DNA from: Epiperipatus broadwayi
Taxonomy: Eukaryota > Onychophora > Udeonychophora > Euonychophora > Peripatidae
Direction: 5' to 3'
DNA: 64,000 nucleotides
Assembly (NCBI GenBank): GCA_028023455.1
Contig: JAQFVV010000050.1
Location: forward strand, 2,002,411 to 2,066,410
The notes beneath the pieces are model-generated. The model made no database searches and was not told the DNA's origin. It was given only the letters and a program-made list of their open reading frames with translations. A program made the translations under genes and the position numbers. Positions 54,935 through 64,000 of this stretch are shown piece after piece. Each line of letters opens with the position of its first letter. Position 1 is the stretch's first letter.

Positions 54935-56660
54935 TTCTTTAAATTCTTAAAAGAAAATAAAAGTCTTAAGAATGTAAAACAACATTTTGGTATTGGCAAG
55001 AAATTTATATCTGCAATAAGGGAAAAAGATGGAATTATTATTAAAAAGAGAGATGACATCATGAAATTGGTAGAAATTTTTTATCAAGAATTATATAGTA
55101 ATAAAGATCAAGTACCTCCTATATCTATTACATCTTCTGAATTGCCCAGAATTTTAAATGAAGAAGTGAGAAATGCAATTAAATGTATGAAGAAAGGAAA
55201 GGCTCCAGGTAATGATGGAATTATAATTGATATATTAAAAGAAGCAGGTGAAGAAACAGAATTTTTTTTAGCAAAGTTATATACCAAATGTCTAAATGAT
55301 AAAGATGTACCAGATGATTAGAAGAATTCAGTAATAATATTAATATTTAAAAAAGATGATAAAGAAGATATTAGAAATTACAGACCTATCAACCTTTTAT
55401 CAGTTTTATATAAAATTTTTACCAAGATAATTACAACTCGTCTATAGAGAACATTGGATTTCCACCAACCAAGAGAACAAGCTGGATTTAAAAGTGGTTT
55501 TAGTACAGTAGATCATATCCAGGTATTGAGAGAAGTTATAGAAAGGACAAATGAATATGAGTTGTCATTATGTTTTGGATTTGTAGATTATGAAAAGGCA
55601 TTTGATTCTATAAACATTTCTTCAGTGATTAAAGCATTGGATCATCAAGGTATAGATCCAGGATATTGTCATATTTTAAAGAATATTTATAAAAATGCAA
55701 CAGCAACAATTAGATTACATACTGATACTGGGAAAGTCAACATTGAGAAAGGTGTAAGACAAGGTGACTCCATATCTCCAAAACTTTTTACAGCAGTGCT
55801 GCAAGAAGTATTTTGTGGATTAAAATGGGAAACTAAAGGAGTGAAAGTAAATGGAGATTATTTAAGTCATATAGATTTTGCAGATGATGTAGTTGTTTTT
55901 GCAAATAATGCTTCAGAGCTGCAGGTAATGTTGCAGGAATTATCAGATGAAAGTAGGAAAGTAGGACTAAAGATAAATGTTAAAAAGACTAAAGTAATGT
56001 TTAATCGATTTGCTCAAAATATGAAAATAAAGATTGATTATGATGAATTAGAAGAAGTTAACAGTTATAAATACCTTGGTCAGATTATTAATACAGATGG
56101 AAACATAATGGAAGAAATTAATCATAGAATTAAACTCGGTTGGAGTGCTTTTGGTAGAAATAACTTGATACTAAAAGGGAATATGCCTATGTGTTTGAAA
56201 AGGAAGGTTTTTAACAAATGTGTTTTACCAGTTCTTACTTATGGATCTGAGACTTGGACACTCAATAGAAGAGCAATACAGAGACTTCAGACCACTCAAA
56301 GAAGTATGGAGAGGTGTATGTTGGGAGTAACAAGAAGAGATCGAAAACACAATGTATGGGTAAGAGAACAAACAGGTGTTATTGACATCATTGAAAGAAT
56401 TAAAAGATTGAAGTGGAGTTGGGATGGACATATTGCTAGAAGAGATGATAACAGATGAACAATTGAAATTTTAAACTGGATTCCAAGAGATTGTAAAGAC
56501 CCAGAAAAAGACCACGTGTGAGATGGATGGATGAAATAAGAAAGTGTGCAGGGGTGATGTGGAGAAGAGAAGCTAAAGATCAGAGAAGATGGATTAAACT
56601 TGGAGAGACCTTCATCCTGCAGTGGATATATAATGGTTGATAATGATGATGATGATCATT
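54935..56660 (+). pseudogene. RTE-type LINE with nearly full reverse transcriptase (5'-truncated, broken)
   Basis: The longest LINE copy. In order on the plus strand: SLKNVKQHFGIGKKFISAIR; MKKGKAPGNDGI (RT motif 0/1, about 55190); [17 protein letters not shown] (motif 2, about 55370); QAGFKSGFSTVDHIQVL (2a); FVDYEKAFDSI (motif A, about 55580); GVRQGDSISPKLF (motif B); HIDFADDVVVFA (motif C, about 55870); GLKINVKKTKVMF (D); YKYLGQIINTDGN (E); then the C-terminal WSWDGHIARRDDNR. The order and the F52C9.6-like tail fit the RTE clade. The APE endonuclease is missing. TAG or TGA stops at 55319, 55445 and 56456 and a one-base deletion near 56500 break it. It ends with a TGATGATGATGATG tail. Confidence 0.85.
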
Positions 56661-56669
56661 GAAAAATGA

Positions 56670-56905
56670 TAATTCAAACACATATTTTCTCACATGGATA
56701 GTCTTTTTTTTTCTTTTTAAATTTAAAATATCATACATATATGTAAAATCTCCATATACTCCTATATTATTACCAATAGGTTTACATACATCATTCATGT
56801 ACATAAGATGCATACTTTATGTACATATAAATGATAGATATCCATATAGCATAGTATTATAACTAATATATATATATATATATATATACCACACAACACA
56901 TTATT
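56670..56905. other. AT-rich spacer between two LINE insertions
   Basis: Ends in a TA run at 56870-56888; nothing else is seen. Confidence 0.4.
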
Positions 56906-56907
56906 TC

Positions 56908-57063
56908 ACCCTTTCACACGTGGTCCCTTTCTGGGTCTTTTACAATCTCCTCTTAGAATCCAGTTTAAGATTTTAATTGTCCATCTATTATCATCTCTTC
57001 TAGCAATATGTCCAGCCCAACTCCACTTCAGTCTTTTAATGTTTTCAATGAGGTCAATAACAT
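56908..57063 (-). mobile_element. Inverted 5' half of a twin-primed RTE LINE insertion
   Basis: The minus strand reads VIDLIENIKRLKWSWAGHIA, then RRDDNRWTIKILNWI and DCKRPRKGPRV (one small frame change). It is the LINE segment that should precede the 3' end found in the opposite orientation at 57064. This copy keeps Trp where the 54.9-kb copy has a stop (RRDDNRW). Confidence 0.8.
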
Positions 57064-57178
57064 CTGAAATAAGAAAGTGTGCAGGGGTGATGTGGAGAAG
57101 AGAAGATCGGAGAAGATGGATTGAACTTGGAGAGACCTTCATCCTGAAATGGATTGATAATGGTTGATGATGATGATA
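57064..57178 (+). mobile_element. 3' half of the same LINE insertion
   Basis: Encodes EIRKCAGVMWRRE, then RRRWIELGETFILKWIDNG, a stop and the TGATGATGAT tail. Placed back to back with 56908-57063, the two halves cover one continuous piece of the LINE apart from a few codons (RWMD). Confidence 0.8.
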
Positions 57179-57179
57179 C

Positions 57180-59040
57180 ACACACTTTACATGTGTATAT
57201 GCAAAATCTCCATAAATAGTAGTTCTATTACACACCTTATATACATTTATAAAAGATATCCACACTTTATATACATATACATTAGTCATCGATATATAAT
57301 AGTATTTATTAATAATATGCACACCCACTATAATTATTTTATCATGTATGCTTTAGCACAGCAGAATAGTGGTAGTATCTGGATTCAAGAGTTGCAGCAT
57401 AAAGGGCCTCCAAAAGTGTTTATAAAAAAATGTGTGCTAGAAAACATTTAATAATTACATTTTATCTTTTATTATTATTTTAAAAAGGGAAATCATAACT
57501 GAAAAATTAATTACAATATTTACAGTTTATTTTCTTGAGGGGGGGGGGTTAACTTATTAACAGGAAAATAAAAAATATATAGAAATACAATATTTAAACT
57601 TTATTCATCTTGGCTGCATGAAATCATATCATGACCATTAAAGCACATTTTTTAGGAGGGCAGGATCCTGTACTTTGGAAATAGTCCACTGCATCCCGTT
57701 CTGAGACAGGAAGGTCCAAAATTTTTATCATTATGACAATTTATCAAAAAAAAAAAAAAAAACTGCTGTCAAAAAGAACCACACTGAATTGAACCGAAGT
57801 ACAAAATGAAAATTCAAATAAAGCTTCTTAATAAAATTTGTCCAAATTTTTCTTTTTTTAAATTTAATTATTGACTTGTTAATTTTGTTTTAATTTAACA
57901 AATAACACATCCTAGGTAAATTATAGGCTTTCGAGACTATACATTTATCAAAAAAAAAAAAAACATAGTGTGCATCTTAGTTTACTTGAAAAACCCCAAG
58001 TGCTATAATTTTTCAAAAATATTTCTAATATTTTGCTAACAAATTTATTACCAATATGTTTTTCATTTAGATGTTAAGAATATATAAAAAGAAAGTATTG
58101 TATCAAAAATAGGTATATTTATTCAAAATCTGAAAACAAAACATCACCCCCATACAACCATACTTATCTTCTTCTTGCGTGATATTTTAAGATCCTTGAA
58201 TTAAAAAGCGATGGTTTTCCTCTGATTAAATAAATGAGAAAATAAAAATTAACATAGAAAAGTCTTTAAGGTGTCCTTAATTGCTTTACATTTATTACTT
58301 AAACTTAAAGGAAATGTAAATAAGATTTGAAAAAAAAAAAAAAACAGATTAGTAGAAAAAATGTATATTGCGTACTAAGGATAACCAAGTTGAGTTTAAA
58401 ATGTTTGTTTTAAATGTTCATATTTGCAGCATTCTTTTTGAATAGAATTTGTAGCAAAATTAAATCGTTTTCTGTAGGAATTATTATTTAAAATATTTTT
58501 AAAAGTAATAAAAAGTGAAATATTTTAAAAAGTGTAAAAACATTAAGATTATTCTGTGAAATAAACAACTTTCATCACAACCGTCTCTAATACCAAACAA
58601 TTACTGTATTCTCTTTTATCATGTGTTTTTTAATTCTTAAAAACATTATTAATCATAAAAATAAAATACATTTTATATTTGTTAATAAAGATATCATTGA
58701 AATAAATGAAAATATACTTGAATTGGAAAAATATGATTTCAATTTAGATAAAGATGTGCAGTTTCCCTTGACAAACTTAAATAATGTCCACGGTTTTTTG
58801 CAAAACATGAATGAGTTGGAAGTTGTTCTTACCTTTTGATTATACTCTCACTTAATAACAGAACTGAAAACTGTACTGTAGATTCACTATTGTCAAAATA
58901 AATAGTTAAATATCATTAAACCCAACTGAAGAAATGACTACTATATCAGTACAAAGCAGAACTCTTTTAAACAAACTGGAGTAGGAATAACAAGTAGGAT
59001 TCATATCCTAAGTTTTTATAATTACTATTCTATACCCACC
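57180..59040. other. AT-rich stretch without recognised genes
   Basis: Contains a poly-G run at 57539-57548 and several poly-A runs. An open stretch at 58621-58839 shows no motif. No gene is supported. Confidence 0.4.
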
Positions 59041-59044
59041 TACC

Positions 59045-59115
59045 CAACTATCTGTCTATCTGTCTGTCTGTCTGTCTGTTTGTCTACCTACCTACCTATC
59101 TACCTACCTTACAAC

Positions 59116-59161
<46 letters not shown>

Positions 59162-59265
59162 GTCTGTCTGTCTGTCCGTCCGTCCGTCCGTCCGTCCGTC
59201 CGTCCATCCATCCATCCATCCATCCATCCATCCATCTATCCATCCATCCATCTATCCATCTATTC

Positions 59266-59350
<85 letters not shown>
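59045..59350. repeat. Compound tetranucleotide microsatellite, about 305 bp
   Basis: Blocks of TATC, TGTC, CTAC, CGTC and CATC units follow one another: TCTG then CTAC/CTAT, TATC, TGTC, CGTC (about 59173-59203), CATC, and a final uninterrupted TATC block (about 59265-59350). An open frame through it (Tyr/Leu/Ser/Ile and Pro/Ser repeats) is a by-product of the repeat. Confidence 0.95.
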
Positions 59351-59750
59351 GAATGTGTAAATATCAATTTGTAATTACTTAATTGGAAAGCTCTTTGTTT
59401 GGAACAATATCCAATGAAGACTAATTGTCATAGGTTAAGAATGAAAGTATAACTGGCTATTGCATTTAAAACCAGAATGTGATTGCAAACAGCCTAACAA
59501 TTTTACTTTCACTCTCAGCCTGGGGCATCTAACCTTGATTGGCTACTGTCCTAAATAAAGAGCTTTCTAATTAAACAATTATAAATACAAAACTACACAT
59601 ACTAAATATTTTCATCTAAATATCCATTAAAATATTATTATCTACGTAATACATAGTTTCAATGCAGGTTGAAAGTTATAATTGACTATTTGTTAGCCTG
59701 TTTTTAAAATAGGTTATATTTGCCTATTTAATGAGCTTTGTTTAAACTTC
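59351..59750. other. AT-rich stretch, nothing recognised
   Basis: AATTGGAAAGCTCTTTGTTT at 59380 and AAAGAGCTTTCTAATTAAAC at 59557 are weakly inverse, suggesting a small fold-back of about 190 bp. No gene. Confidence 0.4.
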
Positions 59751-59756
59751 TTTGAA

Positions 59757-59922
59757 TCCAAAAGATTGTAAAAGACCCAGAAAGAGACCACATGTGAGAT
59801 GGATTGATGAGAATAAGAAAGTGTGCAGGGGTGATGTGGAGAAGAGAAGCTAAAGATCGAAGACGGTGGTTTGACCTTGTAGAGATCTTCATTCTGCAGT
59901 GGATTGATAATGGTTGATGATG
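59757..59922 (+). mobile_element. RTE-type LINE 3' end, short insertion
   Basis: Encodes the C-terminal PKDCKRPRKRPHVRWID-like stretch (frame-broken), CAGVMWRREAKDRRRWF-like and FILQWIDNG, followed by TGATGATGATAA. About 165 bp, strongly 5'-truncated. Confidence 0.8.
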
Positions 59923-59924
59923 AT

Positions 59925-61325
59925 AATTACTAACGATTGATGTGCAATGTTTTTAATCACAAAATTTGATTACCACTTTACATGTATTTTAGCAAAGAAT
60001 TAATAAATTGCTTTGTGTAGTTGGCATTGGTAGAGTAACAGACTTTGGACCATAAGATCCATGGATTATGGTCCAGTTCTATCACTTGCCGTGGATAAAT
60101 GTCTTGAAAATTTCTTAAGTAATATTCCATTCACTTATCTATATACCATCATATTCTTCTCATCTGTTATTTTTGATTTATTTTTCATTCTATATTTTTT
60201 TCCGCATCTGTCTTTTTATTTTCTTTCTATTTTCCCCATTTCCTTAAAAAATGATGAATGTCAAATTAATACATATTTATGTGTGCGTAAATCATATAAT
60301 GCATTTTATTTTCAAAGGTAGAAAATAATATAATTCCTATTAATTACGTTAATACTTATTATAATGTATTTCGATTAAAAAAATCTAACATTCAAATTTT
60401 AATTCCTCTTACGATAGTAATTGTAGAAAGTATATAAATTTTAAATGAAGAATTTATTTCTTTTTAAGTATAATATAAAAAAAAAATAGTGGGGAAAATA
60501 AAGAAATCAGCAAGAAATTATCTTGGCAGCTTAAAAATATTATTAATAGATTATTTTTCATCCTACCCAATTTGCATGTTCAAAGAAATGATATGTTTAT
60601 AATTACTGGAATTTTAAGAAATACAGAAATCACACAATCTTAGACACAATTAAAAAAATCTTTTAATCCACAATAATATATCTTCTCCTCTTCGAGTGAT
60701 TTTTTAGCATTTCATTTTTGTAAAAAAAAAATCCGTTTACGGAATTTTTATTTTCCTAGCAAAAAAAAAAAAATAGATGTCATCAACATATCATTCGTTT
60801 TAGTTAAATTTAAAGAATAATTAACGCTCAAATCTTTTAAAAAAATAATATTACTTATTGGGCTTTGGAGAGGATCAAATTTACAAATCAAAAGTCGCTA
60901 AAGCGCTTTCATTGTTGAAGATATAAGAAAATAATAATAATAAATTGTCAACTTAACGTTATTATAATTGCAAATGGTAAATCGGATTCCAGAAAATATA
61001 GAAAATGTCGATGGTCGACTTATTTCAATTAAAATATAATCAACAGATTAAATTTCAACTAAAAAAAAATTTACGATAAAATCATTTATTTAAAGAAGTA
61101 TTTTAAATTTTTATTATTAATTAAATCATCATAATAAAAGAAATTAAAGTCAAGCACTAGCATACATATATGTTTTCTAAAGAAAAAAAAAGGTATATAG
61201 CAGTTTATAATTTCTTGCGTTAGTATATAATTGACAGTATTCCTAGCATTATTTTTTAACTTTCCAAATATAAACAATTTGTTACTAATGACACACAAAT
61301 AGACAATATAGGTTAGTAATTAGAC
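59925..61325. other. AT-rich stretch with a possible tRNA-like relic
   Basis: At about 60010-60095 GTTGGCATTGGTAGAGTAAC and TGGTCCAGTTCTATCAC hint at a decayed tRNA-derived head, but box B is poor. The remainder shows no gene. Confidence 0.35.
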
Positions 61326-61329
61326 AACA

Positions 61330-61490
61330 TGTCCAGTAGTATTGTTCTCCACTCTCCTTCAGGAGTTGCCGGCCTAATATGCATAGCGACAGTATTCGCA
61401 TAGAAATTGAACTCGCATCTTTAGATTCTTGAAGATCGAATTTAAGGCAAACGCTCTAACCAACTGAACTATTCATAGCATTTTTTTCCA
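61330..61490 (-). mobile_element. tRNA-derived SINE of the fold-back family
   Basis: Minus strand: AATAGTTCAGTTGGTTAGAG as box A, GATGCGAGTTCAATTTCTAT as box B, then a tail with GGCCGGCAACTCCTGAAGGA. The order and the CAAGAATCTAAAG linker match the SINE cores inside 17063-17472 and 19180-19682, here without the outer inverted arms. Confidence 0.6.
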
Positions 61491-61575
61491 GAAACTTCAC
61501 AGACGAGAAAAAGTTCCAACGGTTAGAAATCCTTTTTATATCATTAAAGCCCTTTACATCATCTAATGAACTATT

Positions 61576-61766
61576 ATATAGTTTTCAATCCGCATAAGTA
61601 TTTTCGGTTAACTTATTAAGGAGTTTATTATCTGGAGTAGTTTATTACCGTTATATTTGTTATTTTTAATAAATATAATGGTAATAAACTATTGTATAGT
61701 CTTTCAATCCGCATAGGTTCTTAACGAGTTTATTACCATTATATTTATTATTTTAAGGAGCTTATT
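61576..61766. repeat. Direct repeat with embedded hairpin
   Basis: TATAGTTTTCAATCCGCATA at 61576 and TATAGTCTTTCAATCCGCATA (one base longer) at 61694 begin two similar units of about 118 and 70 bp. TAGTTTATTACCGTTATATT and AATATAATGGTAATAAACTA form a hairpin at 61637-61693. The same TTACCATTATATTTATTATT block recurs at 16.88 and 62.37 kb. Confidence 0.6.
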
Positions 61767-62373
61767 CATCATCATCAACCATTATCAATCCACTGCAGGA
61801 TGAAGGTCTCTCGAAGTTCAATCCATCTTTTCCGATCTTTAGCTTCTCTTCTCCACCTCACGCCTGCACACTTTTTTTTTCATTCATCTATCTCACACAT
61901 AGTCTCTTTCTGGGTCTTTTACAATCTCTTGCAACTAGTTTAAAATTTCAATTAGCCATCTATTATCTCTTCTAGCAATATGTCCAGCCCAAATCCACTT
62001 CACTCTTTTATTTTTTTCAATGAGATCAGTAACACCTGTTTGTTCTCTTATTCATATATTGCGTTTTCGATCTCTTCCTGTTACTCCCAACATGCATATC
62101 TCCATACTTCTTTTAATGGTTTGAAGTCTCTGTATTGCTTTTCTATTAAGTGTCCAAGTCTCAGATCCATAAGTAAGAACTGATAAAACAGATTTATTAA
62201 AAACCTTCCTTTTCAAACACATAGGCATATTTCATTTTAGTATCAAGTTATTTCTACCAAAGGCACCCCAACCAAGTTTAATTCTATGATTAATTTCATC
62301 CATTATGTTTCCATCTGTATCAATAATCTGACCATGATATTTGTAACTGTTAACTGCAAAGAGCTTATTACCA
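61756..62373. repeat. Target-site duplication flanking the LINE at 61768
   Basis: AAGGAGCTTATT (61756-61767) and AAAGAGCTTATT (62362-62373) agree in 11 of 12 bases at the two borders of the LINE insertion. Confidence 0.55.
61768..62361 (-). pseudogene. RTE-type LINE, 5'-truncated copy, minus strand
   Basis: The plus strand begins CATCATCATCAACCATTATC (complement of the tail) and runs to about 62361. On the minus strand it covers the same segment as 18163-18806 and 56.05-56.65 kb: YKYHGQIIDTDGNIMDEINH, RVLNKSVLSVLTYGSETWTL-like, RSMEICMLGVTGRDRKRNI and KSEVDLGWTYC-like pieces. Stops and frameshifts break it. Confidence 0.8.
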
Positions 62374-64000
62374 TTATATTTATTATTTTTACTGATATTA
62401 CAATAGTTTTTCTTAAATTAACGGACATTTTATTTGTATGTATACACACACACACATGCACATTCAATTATAAACAACAAACAAATATTGCACTTGAGAA
62501 ATGCTTCAACACTAAAAAGATAGTTCTAATATTTATTTGTTACAATTTGATCAAATCCCAAATTCGGTGTACTCACATATTACACATCATTGATTTTATA
62601 TAAATACTTTAATGAATATTATTAATCATTAATACACTAGAGAATAGCATAATATGTAAAAGTTTAAAAAAGTTAAATTTTTCAGTTGTTTTTATTCATA
62701 TTTCATGAATCTGTAGTAAAATAGAAGTTTTAAATATATCAAACAAAAATCCGGGATTCAATAAACATTAGGCAACATAAAAAGTTTAACATTATGCCCA
62801 TTGGATGCCCATTCATTACTGAAGCTTCAAATAGATGGCTCTGACATAAAGCAAGTTAAAATAAAGTACTGTTTTAATGTAAATAATATGATTTTTCTAC
62901 ATGGTTGAGGTTGATGGGATGGTAAAATGGCAACAAGAGCTAAAGAATCATAGACAGTAACTCAAATCTTCAAATTCCAATACTTAATCATTTTATAGTT
63001 TCTTGAGTGGCAAATAATTAAATTATTTTTTTACTTTATGAGCCACTTGCAAGGGATTTCATGTGGGATATCATTAAAATATTTTCAGCCTTCAAAGTAT
63101 TTTGATAATTTAAAAAAAAACCATACATTTTAAATTGACCTTCTTACCATCTTATTTAATGTCAAGCCTTTATTTGTTTAGAATCTCAAACAAAATTACA
63201 GAATATGATAATGCAAAGTGAACAAGAAAAAAATATATACTTCATTTTTTTTTTCAATTATTATTTTTGTCTAAAAAACAGTTTGACAGCCTATGCATGT
63301 TTAACTTTAATTTACACTATTGTGGCAAATTTCGTTTTACTCAATGAAACCTTCCAGTACCATTTGCTAATCATGGATTTACTTGGATGTAATTTGTATA
63401 GTGTATATGCCAAGAATTGTATTGCAATCTTGCAATAAATAATTCAAAAATTAAATATTTCACTTTTAATTTTTAATAGAAGATATTAGAAACTATCATC
63501 AAAGTTGAAAGGTTAAATTGCAGAATTCAATTTTCACAAAATGGTGGCACACTTTCACATTACATTTGTCAAGCAGAAATGATTGTAAACATATTTTCTT
63601 GTTTCAGGTTATTTTTAATAAATTTGAAAGATATTTTTATTTAATACATATTGATTTCTATGATATGAAGTTTCAAAGGATTTAAAGTTACGTTATGGAA
63701 GAAAATGTTATTCTAGCTACTGTAAACATTAAACTTTATTATTTTCTTAAATAAATTTATAACTTTGGTAATTTTTCATTCTATTAATTATTTTTTAAAT
63801 TAATTTTAATAAAAAATTATTAAAAATACTTTTATTGTCATCAAAAACAAAATCAAATTATTTGATTACATTTTGAAAAATTAGTCTAATGATTATTCCT
63901 AACTGATTCATCTACTTATAACTAAATTCTTTTATTTATAGTACAGTTTATTGTAGAATATTGTGGTGGCACTGCTATGATATGGCTTTACACCATTAGA
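62374..64000. other. AT-rich end of window without recognised genes
   Basis: The first 70 bp (ATTTATTATTTTTACTGATA, AACGGACATTTTATTTGTAT) match 16.88-16.95 kb, so they belong to a dispersed repeat end. A short CA run lies at 62440-62455. Open stretches at 62286-62603 and 63205-63438 are AT-rich and motif-free. Confidence 0.45.

Noticed and set aside
54855-54935. Possible inverted 5' piece of the big LINE (minus-strand ELTSRPKNANDGLKEL)
   Set aside because: It would fit a 5' inversion, but I cannot match the peptide to the LINE region expected upstream of the RT, so it is left unassigned.
59080-59382. 100-codon open frame of Tyr/Leu/Ser/Ile and Pro/Ser repeats
   Set aside because: It is the translation of a tetranucleotide microsatellite and has no independent coding evidence.
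60010-60095. tRNA-like sequence
   Set aside because: Box B is degenerate and no cloverleaf can be drawn; at most a SINE relic.

Overview
The window is AT-rich DNA (A and T clearly dominate by eye) that looks like intergenic or intronic sequence from an invertebrate animal. The evidence for a eukaryote is the mix of LINEs, Penelope-like elements (PLEs), tRNA-derived SINEs, an LTR retrotransposon and cut-and-paste DNA transposons, together with long di- and tetranucleotide microsatellites and no operons or ribosome binding sites. I cannot name the species. No cellular gene can be identified with confidence; two short stretches (minus strand near 20.7 kb, plus strand near 54.2 kb) might be exons.

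Layout. 0-7 kb: a LINE tail, hairpin repeats, then two adjacent Penelope-like palindromes (3182-5849 and 5895-7045) carrying decayed reverse transcriptase and GIY-YIG endonuclease sequence on outward-facing arms. The second contains a SINE with a clear target-site duplication. 9.5-12.7 kb: a medium repeat, then a 2.05-kb DNA transposon (10683-12729) with inverted termini and a perfect 8-bp target duplication, probably Merlin-like. 13-20 kb: a SINE, hairpins, a Penelope-like endonuclease relic (about 16.25-16.77 kb), two fold-back elements built around tRNA-like sequence (17.06 and 19.18 kb), and two LINE relics. 20.5-27 kb: a possible terminal exon, a pogo/Tigger relic with a recognisable N-terminal helix-turn-helix remnant, a complex fold-back and an old LINE.

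27388-32772 is the best-preserved element: a minus-strand LTR retrotransposon with two nearly identical LTRs of about 1.59 kb, a primer binding site, a polypurine tract and one intact 350-residue Gag ORF, but no pol. It is probably a recently mobile non-autonomous element that depends on an autonomous relative.

33-50 kb: hairpin families, a SINE with an inverted stub, more head-to-head Penelope-like tails (39.8 kb, 44.8-45.9 kb), a diverged duplication (40.5-41.9 kb) and two copies of a second LINE family. 50-64 kb: mostly featureless AT-rich DNA, tandem duplications, the longest RTE-type LINE (about 54.9-56.66 kb, reverse transcriptase with several stops), a short LINE insertion with a 5' inversion, a 300-bp tetranucleotide array and a LINE flanked by an imperfect target duplication (61.77-62.36 kb).

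The elements do not form a pathway. The window reads as layered insertion and decay. Its most unusual regularity is that Penelope-like copies repeatedly occur as head-to-head inverted pairs with their 3' ends facing outward.
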